A stretch of 13,254 nt of DNA from an uncultured SAR86 cluster bacterium (GTDB lineage Bacteria > Pseudomonadota > Gammaproteobacteria > Magnimaribacterales > D2472), in the NCBI GenBank assembly GCA_938075575.1, contig CALJHI010000117.1, positions 1-13,254 on the forward strand, written 5' to 3'. The notes below the pieces were generated by a model. The model was not told where the DNA came from, did not search any database, and worked only from the letters and a program-made list of their open reading frames with translations. The stretch's first letter is position 1. Each line of letters opens with the position of its first letter. This document shows positions 7,861 to 13,254 of this stretch, piece by piece. A program made the translations under genes and the position numbers.

Positions 7861-8461
7861 ATTAGTGATCACTGCATTGCTTTGCATGAACCTTTCAAGC
7901 TTTGAGATTAAAATTAGTTTTGAAGATCCTATTCGATATGAGTCTCAATTAAAATTTATTGAAGATTTAAAAAACATTGACTCAAGATCTTCTATTAAAA
8001 AACTTATATCTTCCCAAGACTGGATAGAAAGTCATAGTCTTCAGTTTAGACCATTTACAAAAAAACTTAATTTACATATTCATTCAAAGGAGCCAATATT
8101 TACTTTGAATAAAAAATATTATGTTGATTCTGAGCTTAATACATTCAAATATTCAGGAAATGATAAGAGTTTGATAGAAGTTAATGGCGAAATTTTTCAA
8201 CTTGAGGATGTTGTTGTTTTAATTAAATATATAAAAAAATTAAATACAGATAACTTTAATCATATAAATTCAATAAATTATAGCCACGTATCTGGATGGT
8301 TGATTGATCTAAACAAAACACAAGTCAGGCTTGGAAAAAATTTAAATGAAGAAAAATTAAAACTATTTAAAGAAACCTTAGATTATTTGAATAATAATAA
8401 TAAAATACCTAGTATGATAGATTTAAGATATAAAGAAGGAGTTGCTATAAAGCATGGGTAA
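7847..8461 (+). CDS. ftsQ: Cell division protein FtsQ, shortened form
   Basis: FtsQ is a bitopic membrane protein of the divisome that binds FtsB/FtsL from the periplasmic side. The call rests on position between ddl and ftsA and on family features: a POTRA-like region (about 20-88) ending in HSKEPIFTLNKKYYVD, which corresponds to the usual EHEPVARWN...LLDxxG region, then SGWLIDLNKTQVRLGK (149-164) and the C-terminal IDLRYKEGVAIK (191-202) of the FtsB-binding beta strand. Length is 204 against 276 in E. coli. Two in-frame TAA codons (7841-7846) directly precede the ATG, so the N-terminus cannot extend upstream. This leaves only about five residues before a short hydrophobic run (LVITALLCMNL, 6-16). 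A Shine-Dalgarno AAGGA at 7834-7838 lies 8 bases upstream. The protein also stops soon after the DLRY motif. Confidence 0.87.
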   Translation: MPQYRLVITALLCMNLSSFEIKISFEDPIRYESQLKFIEDLKNIDSRSSIKKLISSQDWIESHSLQFRPFTKKLNLHIHSKEPIFTLNKKYYVDSELNTFKYSGNDKSLIEVNGEIFQLEDVVVLIKYIKKLNTDNFNHINSINYSHVSGWLIDLNKTQVRLGKNLNEEKLKLFKETLDYLNNNNKIPSMIDLRYKEGVAIKHG

Positions 8462-9680
8462 TAATTCTAAGAATTCTAATATTGTTGTTGGTCTAGACAT
8501 TGGCACCTCTAAAGTTGTTTGTATTGTTGGAAGAAAGAATGATGCAAATAAGTTAGAGGTTATTTCACTAGGGTCGTATCCTTCAAGCGGATTAAAAAAA
8601 GGAGTAGTTGTTAATATTGAGGCAACAACTGATGCCATTAATAAGGCTGTTGAGCAAGCACAATCAATAATTGAAGATAAGATTAAATCGATTTATGTTG
8701 GTGTTGCGGGCAGTCATATTAGAAGTATCAACTCTCAAGGAATTGTTGGGATAAAAGACAAAGAAGTCAAACCTTTTGATATTGAGAAAGTTATTGACTC
8801 TGCATCATCTGTTTCCATACCTTCTGATCAAGAAGTTCTCCATGTTTTACCTCAAGAATATGTTATTGATGATCAAGACGGAATCAAAGAACCCCTCGGA
8901 ATGTCTGGGGTCAGGCTTGAAGCCAGAGTCCATTTAGTTACATGCTCAAATAGCGCTTTAAGAAACATTGAAAAATGTGTAAAAAATTGTGGCTTGACAG
9001 TCGATGGGTTTGTATTAGAGCAACTAGCAAGCTCTTATTCCATTCTATCTGACGATGAAAAAGATCTTGGAGTTTGCTTGGTTGATATCGGCGGTGGAAC
9101 TACCGATATTGCTATTTTTAATTCTGGTTCAATAGTTCATACGGGAGTTATCCCTATTGCAGGCGACCAAGTAACAAGTGATATTGCTCAGGCACTGCGA
9201 ACACCTACACCCCAAGCTGAAGAGATTAAGCAAAAGCACGGATGTTCTGTTGCAGAATTTACAACAGATGAAGAAAGTATAGAAGTCCCTGGTGTTGGGG
9301 GAAGGCCACCCAGAGAATTATCAAGAAGATCTCTTGCAGATATAATAGAACCGCGTTACGTGGAGCTATTTGAATTAATAAAAGCTGAGATTACAAGAAA
9401 TGGATTTGAAGATAAGATCCCAGCAGGAATTGTTTTTACTGGCGGAACTTCAAAGATTGAAGGGGTGGTTGAGCTAGCTGAATCAATTTTTCAGACCAGT
9501 GTCAGGCTTGGCATTCCGACAAACTTTATCGGAATGGAAAAAATTCTTCAAAACCCAATATACTCAACCTCTATTGGCTTGGTTGAGCATGGTCATAATC
9601 AATTGACTTCTGATTTAGTTGCCGAAAGTAACCAAACTTTATGGTCTAGGCTTTTAAAAATAGTTAAAAGCGAGTATTGA
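8454..9680 (+). CDS. ftsA: Cell division protein FtsA
   Basis: FtsA is the actin-like ATPase that ties FtsZ polymers to the inner membrane and recruits later division proteins. The 408-residue protein (E. coli 420) shows the actin-fold motifs in order: phosphate-1 GLDIGTSKV (13-21), the FtsA-specific 1C region (about 86-165), phosphate-2 DIGGGTTDIAIF (211-222), GDQVTSDIA (237-245) and the adenosine loop FTGGTSKIEG (328-337). The C-terminus ends in LWSRLLKIVKSEY (396-408), an amphipathic membrane-targeting helix like that of E. coli FtsA, so membrane anchoring appears intact. The ATG overlaps the ftsQ end by 8 bases. Its best Shine-Dalgarno-like sequence, AAGGA at 8436-8440, is 13 bases away. 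The expected partner ftsZ does not follow. Confidence 0.97.
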   Translation: MGNNSKNSNIVVGLDIGTSKVVCIVGRKNDANKLEVISLGSYPSSGLKKGVVVNIEATTDAINKAVEQAQSIIEDKIKSIYVGVAGSHIRSINSQGIVGIKDKEVKPFDIEKVIDSASSVSIPSDQEVLHVLPQEYVIDDQDGIKEPLGMSGVRLEARVHLVTCSNSALRNIEKCVKNCGLTVDGFVLEQLASSYSILSDDEKDLGVCLVDIGGGTTDIAIFNSGSIVHTGVIPIAGDQVTSDIAQALRTPTPQAEEIKQKHGCSVAEFTTDEESIEVPGVGGRPPRELSRRSLADIIEPRYVELFELIKAEITRNGFEDKIPAGIVFTGGTSKIEGVVELAESIFQTSVRLGIPTNFIGMEKILQNPIYSTSIGLVEHGHNQLTSDLVAESNQTLWSRLLKIVKSEY

Positions 9681-9705
9681 TTGTAAAAATTAATTCTATT
9701 AGAAT
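9677..9705 (+). promoter_or_regulatory. Predicted sigma-70-type promoter for the rpsF block
   Basis: TTGATT (9677-9682) and TAGAAT (9700-9705) are separated by 17 bases, giving 4/6 and 5/6 matches to the consensus -35 and -10 boxes with ideal spacing. The -35 box overlaps the ftsA stop codon. The discriminator after the -10 box is GC-rich (GCACC, 9706-9710), a trait associated with stringent (ppGpp/DksA) control of ribosomal promoters. A start near 9712 would give a leader of about 49 bases before rpsF. This is prediction from sequence alone. Confidence 0.65.
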
Positions 9706-9712
9706 GCACCAT

Positions 9713-9753
9713 CCTTGGTTTTTATCATTAAGGTAAAAATCTTTAACCATAGG
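9713..9753 (+). promoter_or_regulatory. Possible structured 5' leader of rpsF
   Basis: CCTTGGTT (9713-9720) can pair with AACCA plus AGG (9745-9753, T9750 bulged), an 8-bp stem starting at the predicted 5' end of the transcript. The 3' arm takes in the first bases of the rpsF Shine-Dalgarno AGGGA (9751-9755), so the fold would reduce access to it. Many bacteria have an rpsF leader bound by the S6:S18 complex for autoregulation. I do not see the CCG bulge described for that motif, so this is either divergent or a chance fold. Confidence 0.3.
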
Positions 9754-9760
9754 GAAATAT

Positions 9761-10159
9761 ATGAAAAAATACGAAGCAGTCTTAATACTTAACCCAAATC
9801 TTTCTTCTAAAGTTGAAGAGTTCAAAGCTGAATTTAATCAACTGCTTACTGATAACTCCTTTAAGGCTTCAAAATTAGAAGATATTGGAAGACGTCAACT
9901 TGCTTACTCTATTAATAATCACAATAAAGGTCATTATTTACTAATGAACTTAGAAGGCGATCCTAGCAAACTTATTGAGATTGAGACCAAGATTAAGTAC
10001 AACGAGTCAATAATTAGGCACATCATTTTGGCAGTCAAAGATCATTCCAGTGAAGAATCTATTCTTATGGCAGAATCCAAAAATAAAAAATCTGAAGTAA
10101 CAGAAATAAAAAAAGAAGTTGTTAAAACCAGCCCTAAAGAGGAGAAAGGCAATGAGTAA
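9761..10159 (+). CDS. rpsF: 30S ribosomal protein bS6
   Basis: bS6 is a small-subunit protein that binds the 16S rRNA central domain as a dimer with bS18, encoded next. The 132-residue protein begins with the family's MKKYEAVLILNPNL and carries IGRRQLAYSINNHNKGHY (42-59), GDPSKLIEIETKIKYNESIIRH (66-87), all typical of bS6. After residue 95 there is a charged Lys/Glu-rich tail, as in E. coli S6. A good Shine-Dalgarno sequence (AGGGA, 9751-9755) lies 5 bases before the ATG, in contrast to most of the dcw genes. The gene follows its own predicted promoter and overlaps rpsR by 8 bases. No priB lies between rpsF and rpsR. Confidence 0.97.
   Translation: MKKYEAVLILNPNLSSKVEEFKAEFNQLLTDNSFKASKLEDIGRRQLAYSINNHNKGHYLLMNLEGDPSKLIEIETKIKYNESIIRHIILAVKDHSSEESILMAESKNKKSEVTEIKKEVVKTSPKEEKGNE
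10139..10144 (+). promoter_or_regulatory. Strong Shine-Dalgarno sequence fixing the rpsR start
   Basis: GAGGAG lies 7 bases before the ATG at 10152, inside the 3' end of rpsF. It is one of the strongest Shine-Dalgarno matches in the window and supports initiation at 10152 over an in-frame TTG at 10119, which has only a weak AGAAG directly adjacent. Confidence 0.75.
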
Positions 10160-10346
10160 ATATGAATTACCAAAATCTTTTGATTATAAAAATACAGATT
10201 TATTAAAACAGTTCATTACTGAAACTGGAAAAATTATGCCTGCCAGAGTTACCGGTGTGACCGCATCAAATCAAAGAAAGATAACTAAATCAATTAAGAT
10301 AGCTAGATTCCTAGCACTCTTGCCATATACAGACATGCATCAATAA
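10152..10346 (+). CDS. rpsR: 30S ribosomal protein bS18
   Basis: bS18 binds the platform of the small subunit together with bS6. From the ATG at 10152 the protein has 64 residues, and its body matches the family: FDYKNTDLLKQFITETGKIMPARVTG (10-35), then a basic helix and the terminal ARFLALLPYTDMHQ, close to the usual ARYLSLLPYTDRHQ. The N-terminal RRRKFCRF basic/cysteine segment of E. coli S18 is missing with this start. An in-frame TTG at 10119 would give 75 residues, exactly the E. coli length, with a KRRK run near the right place. The strong GAGGAG before the ATG favours the short form. The gene overlaps rpsF by 8 bases, and rplI follows after 9 bases. Confidence 0.92.
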   Translation: MSKYELPKSFDYKNTDLLKQFITETGKIMPARVTGVTASNQRKITKSIKIARFLALLPYTDMHQ

Positions 10347-10355
10347 GAGGCTATT

Positions 10356-10802
10356 ATGAAAATTATACTTTTAGATAAAATTCAAAGACTAGGTGAAATA
10401 GGCGATATCGTTGAAGTTAATTCAGGCTACGCTAGAAATTTTTTAATACCTCAAAAGAAAGCTGCATTTGCAAGTGATAAAAACATTGAAGAAGTTGAGT
10501 CAAGAAAAGAAGAGCTTGCGGCAGCATCAGCAGACCAGCTAACACAAGCACAAGCAAGATCTGAGGCTATAGAAGGATCTTCATGTGAAATTCTTGTTCC
10601 AGTAACAGAAGAAGGCGCATTATATGGCTCTGTAGGTACTAGAGAAATTTCAGAGGCATTTATTGAAGTTGGTATTGAAATAGATAAAAGCGAAGTTCAG
10701 CTTCCTGATGGCCCTATCAAAGAACAAGGTGAGCATAATATTGTTATCAGTGTTCATTCTGAGGTATCAGCTAACGTAGTTGTAAAAGTATCTGCAGAAT
10801 AG
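10356..10802 (+). CDS. rplI: 50S ribosomal protein bL9
   Basis: bL9 is the two-domain, rod-shaped large-subunit protein near the base of the L1 stalk. At 148 residues (E. coli 149) it has the N-terminal rRNA-binding domain with the signature LGEIGDIVEVNSGYARNFLIP (12-32). A long charged connecting helix (about 41-75) follows, then a C-terminal domain with GALYGSVGTREIS (86-98) and GEHNIVISVHSEV (124-136). The Shine-Dalgarno AAGAGG (10345-10350) includes the rpsR stop codon and is 5 bases before the ATG. It closes the three-gene ribosomal run; the next gene, dnaB, follows after 38 bases. Confidence 0.97.
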   Translation: MKIILLDKIQRLGEIGDIVEVNSGYARNFLIPQKKAAFASDKNIEEVESRKEELAAASADQLTQAQARSEAIEGSSCEILVPVTEEGALYGSVGTREISEAFIEVGIEIDKSEVQLPDGPIKEQGEHNIVISVHSEVSANVVVKVSAE

Positions 10803-10815
10803 TTGTTTATTTTAA

Positions 10816-10837
10816 AATATGATGTAAAAATCATATT
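10816..10837 (+). repeat. Perfect 8-bp inverted repeat just before dnaB
   Basis: AATATGAT (10816-10823) and ATCATATT (10830-10837) form a perfect hairpin with a 6-base loop, ending 3 bases before the dnaB ATG. It is AT-rich and lacks a following U-tract, so it is not a convincing intrinsic terminator. It could be a weak attenuator, a processing site or a translation-control hairpin between rplI and dnaB. Confidence 0.5.
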
Positions 10838-10840
10838 CTT

Positions 10841-12208
10841 ATGTCAGATATTTCAATAGATCAAAATAATCAAGCAAGAGAGGCTGAAAGAGCAGTCTTA
10901 GGTGGGCTAATGCTTGAAACTCATAGATTCGATACCGTTATTCAGGTAATCACCGAAGTTGACTTTCAGGGTAAAGATCATCAGATAATTTTTGAATCGA
11001 TGGCAGAGCTTGTTAATGAAAACAAGCCACTTGATCCATTAACTGTTTCAGAAAAATTAGATAATAGTAATAATCTCAATAGAGTTGGTGGCAAGAATTA
11101 TCTTATAGAGTTAGCAACATCTACTCCGTCTGCCGCCAATCTTGAGGCGTATGCTGAAATAATAAGACAAAGATCAATTTCAAGAAAGTTAATGCAAGCT
11201 AATTCAGAAATCACTGATTTAATTAACAATCCTCAAGGTCAAAATGGAGAAGAATTATTAGATCATGCTGAGAGACTAATATTTTCATTAAATGACGAAA
11301 CAAGTCAAAATGATACATCTCTGCAATCAATGAAGGAGCTTATTCCTTCAACAATGGACAGATTGCATGAGCTTTCAAATAAAAAAGGCGGGCTAATAGG
11401 CTCCTCAACAGGGTTTAAAGATTTAGATAAGAAGTTACAAGGAATCCAAAAAGGAGATCTAATCATAGTTGCTGGGAGACCCAGTATGGGTAAGACATCT
11501 TTGGCAATGAATATTGCTGAGAATGTCCTAACTAATGATGATTCTGACGAAGCAGTTTTAATTTTTAGTTTGGAGATGCCAGGAGAGTCATTAACAACCA
11601 GGATGCTTTCAGGAATGAGCAAGCTTGATCAGCAAAATGTTAGATCAGGTATGCTAAGAGATGATCAGTTAAAAATCTTGTTAGAGGAGGGAGAGCGTTT
11701 AAAAAACTTACCTCTATGGATCGATGATAGTTCTCTTTTAACTCCTATGGAATTAAGAGCAAAGGCAAGAAGGCTAGCTCGATCTGAGGGTGGATTATCT
11801 TTAATAGTTGTTGATTATCTTCAGTTAATGCAACTTCCAAGTTCTGCAGAGAATCGTGTTAATCAAATATCAGAAATCTCGAGAGCTCTTAAATCACTTG
11901 CCAAAGAACTTGATGTTCCAGTAATTGCATTATCACAGCTTAACAGGGCGGTAGAACAAAGACCCAACAAGAGACCAATTATGGCAGATCTTAGGGATTC
12001 CGGAGCCATAGAACAGGATGCTGACGTAATCTTATTTATATATAGAGATGAGGTTTATAATGAAGATTCAGAACAGGGCAACAAAGCTGAAATTATAATC
12101 GGAAAACAAAGAAATGGGCCAATTGGAACAGTTCATTTAACTTTCTTAAAAGAATACACAAGATTTGAAAACTTCTCTAATGATGGTTTTTATGATTCAT
12201 TTGAATGA
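10841..12208 (+). CDS. dnaB: Replicative DNA helicase DnaB
   Basis: DnaB is the hexameric 5'-3' helicase that unwinds the chromosome at the replication fork and binds the primase DnaG through its N-terminal domain. The 455-residue protein (E. coli 471) starts with the helical N-terminal domain (EAERAVLGGLML, 14-25; STPSAANLEAYAEIIRQRS, 94-112), then a linker and the RecA-like ATPase domain. Motifs: Walker A AGRPSMGKTS (211-220), catalytic FSLEMP (242-247), Walker B LIVVDYLQLM (321-330), ALSQLNRAVEQR (363-374), DLRDSGAIEQDADVILFIYRDE (383-404) and KQRNGP (422-427) with the arginine finger. No intein interrupts these motifs. No Shine-Dalgarno sequence precedes the ATG, where a hairpin lies instead. 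The stop overlaps the next gene as ATGA. Confidence 0.98.
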   Translation: MSDISIDQNNQAREAERAVLGGLMLETHRFDTVIQVITEVDFQGKDHQIIFESMAELVNENKPLDPLTVSEKLDNSNNLNRVGGKNYLIELATSTPSAANLEAYAEIIRQRSISRKLMQANSEITDLINNPQGQNGEELLDHAERLIFSLNDETSQNDTSLQSMKELIPSTMDRLHELSNKKGGLIGSSTGFKDLDKKLQGIQKGDLIIVAGRPSMGKTSLAMNIAENVLTNDDSDEAVLIFSLEMPGESLTTRMLSGMSKLDQQNVRSGMLRDDQLKILLEEGERLKNLPLWIDDSSLLTPMELRAKARRLARSEGGLSLIVVDYLQLMQLPSSAENRVNQISEISRALKSLAKELDVPVIALSQLNRAVEQRPNKRPIMADLRDSGAIEQDADVILFIYRDEVYNEDSEQGNKAEIIIGKQRNGPIGTVHLTFLKEYTRFENFSNDGFYDSFE

Positions 12209-13254
12209 CATCGCTTAAATCAGAATTAATAATAGATCCATTAATAGTCCAAAATAATATAATTCATATTAAAGATATGATGCCGCCTAGTAGTAAATTT
12301 ATGGCAGTGATCAAGTCAGATGCTTATGGCCATATTTTGGAAAACTTGTTACCCAATGTAGATAATTTTGTAGATGGATATGGAACCGTTAGAATAGAAG
12401 AAGCTATAAGGATTAGAAGCAAGTCTAATAAAAAAATATTACTCATGACTGGAATTTATTCTGAGAAAGACCTTAAAGTTGCTCGTGAAAATAATTTAGA
12501 TCTAGTTGTCCATAATACAAATCAGTTCAAGCTTTTGTTAAATAATGATTATTATAAAAACCTTTGGTTTAAAGTTAATACTGGTATGAATCGCCTTGGT
12601 TTTGAGGAAGATGAATTTATTGATATCTATAAAAAGCATTTAAAAGATAAAGAAATAGTCCTGATGTCTCATATGGCAGCCTCGAATGACAAGAAAAAAG
12701 TAAGTAATTTAGAACAATTATCTAGGTTTAAAAACCTTGCAACTCAACTTGAAGGAAGGTTTGAAAAAAGTATTGCAAACACTGGATGTATTTTTAACTA
12801 CCCTGATCATTGCTACGATTGGGTTAGATGTGGCATAGGTATTTTTGGCGGATATGCTGGATCTTCAAAGTTAAGAACAGCAATGACCTTAAAGTCTCCG
12901 ATTGTTAATATAAGATCAATTAAAAAAGGCCAATCCGTAGGGTATGACGGACGAGCAACTGCTCAAAATGATATGAAAATTGCCACTGTATATATTGGAT
13001 ATGCTGATGGTTTAGCTCAAAACATTAAGGATGGAACTGTTGTAAGCGTTAATGGAAAAGAGGCCAAAATCTTTGGAAAAATTAGTATGGATCTAACAAC
13101 TATTGATATTACAAATCATGAAGATTGTAATGTTGGAGATTTTTGTGAGATTTTTTCTCCTAGATCAAGCATAAACAATATTGCAATCAATAATGATCTT
13201 ATCTCTTATGATTTAATGATCAGAATAAAATCAAGAGTAGAAAAAAAATATATT
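12205..13254 (+). CDS. alr: Alanine racemase (3' end cut by window edge)
   Basis: Alr is the PLP-dependent enzyme that interconverts L- and D-alanine and supplies D-Ala to Ddl. The frame opens at an ATG overlapping the dnaB stop (ATGA) and stays open for 350 codons to the window end. Full-length enzymes have about 360, so only a few codons are missing. Motifs: PLP-lysine site MAVIKSDAYGH (33-43, Lys37), KVNTGMNRLGF (123-133, Arg130), SHMA (155-158), ANTG (191-194), VRCGIGIFGG (207-216), VGYDGRATAQ (245-254) with the likely second catalytic Tyr247, IGYADG (264-269), GKISMDLTTID (291-301) and ISYDLM...SRV near the end. The common LYG after RxGI reads IFGG. The N-terminal AEID motif reads LIID. 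The dnaB-alr linkage is common in proteobacteria. Confidence 0.95.
   Translation, partial: MTSLKSELIIDPLIVQNNIIHIKDMMPPSSKFMAVIKSDAYGHILENLLPNVDNFVDGYGTVRIEEAIRIRSKSNKKILLMTGIYSEKDLKVARENNLDLVVHNTNQFKLLLNNDYYKNLWFKVNTGMNRLGFEEDEFIDIYKKHLKDKEIVLMSHMAASNDKKKVSNLEQLSRFKNLATQLEGRFEKSIANTGCIFNYPDHCYDWVRCGIGIFGGYAGSSKLRTAMTLKSPIVNIRSIKKGQSVGYDGRATAQNDMKIATVYIGYADGLAQNIKDGTVVSVNGKEAKIFGKISMDLTTIDITNHEDCNVGDFCEIFSPRSSINNIAINNDLISYDLMIRIKSRVEKKYI

Noticed and set aside
8390..8403. AAT trinucleotide repeat near the ftsQ 3' end
   Set aside because: Short (about four units), in frame, encodes a run of asparagines and is expected in AT-rich coding DNA.
9713..9733. CCTT...AAGG inverted repeat after ftsA as an intrinsic terminator
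   Set aside because: Only 4 bp with a 13-base loop and no following U-tract; it is not a credible terminator.
11305..11622. 105-codon open frame on the minus strand inside dnaB
   Set aside because: It lies opposite the conserved Walker A region of dnaB, has no recognisable motifs and no start signals, and is explained as a shadow of the coding strand.
2..13254. Mobile element, CRISPR, toxin-antitoxin or defence system
   Set aside because: Every substantial frame is a recognisable housekeeping gene; there are no direct-repeat arrays, transposase motifs, tRNA-like sites or unassigned genes.

Overview
The window is a compact, AT-rich (about 30% G+C by eye) bacterial chromosome segment with all genes on the + strand and almost no intergenic space. 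It holds two housekeeping blocks back to back. Positions 2-9680 are the middle and end of a division and cell-wall (dcw) cluster: murF (5' end outside the window), mraY, murD, ftsW, murG, murC, ddl, ftsQ and ftsA. Positions 9761-13254 are a ribosomal-protein/replication block: rpsF, rpsR, rplI, dnaB and alr (cut within its last codons by the window edge). There is no mobile element, tRNA, rRNA, CRISPR array or recognisable accessory gene. No gene-free stretch exceeds 80 bases.

The murC-ddl-ftsQ-ftsA order without murB between murC and ddl, and the rpsF-rpsR-rplI-dnaB-alr order, fit a gammaproteobacterium. The low G+C, overlapping genes and shortened proteins suggest a streamlined free-living marine lineage such as SAR86, or a reduced symbiont. 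This placement is inference from gene order and style, not from a search.

Functionally, murD, murC, murF and ddl build the UDP-MurNAc-pentapeptide, mraY and murG convert it to lipid I and lipid II, and ftsW polymerises it at the septum. FtsQ and FtsA are divisome scaffold and membrane-anchor proteins. alr at the far end supplies the D-alanine that Ddl dimerises, so the two blocks are linked metabolically through D-Ala. bS6, bS18 and bL9 are ribosomal proteins and DnaB is the replicative helicase.

The main oddities are these. ftsZ does not follow ftsA, and the cluster instead runs directly into the rpsF block. MurD is 344 residues and lacks about 66 residues of the central domain, including the family's conserved G-x-HN-x2-N segment. 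FtsQ is reduced to 204 residues with essentially no cytoplasmic tail. MurG and Ddl carry substitutions in normally conserved nucleotide- or substrate-loop positions. The 80-base ftsA-rpsF gap carries a good sigma-70-type promoter with a GC-rich discriminator, followed by a possible stem that would cover part of the rpsF Shine-Dalgarno sequence. I see no wholly new system here. The interest lies in the minimised Mur/Fts enzymes and the altered cluster end.
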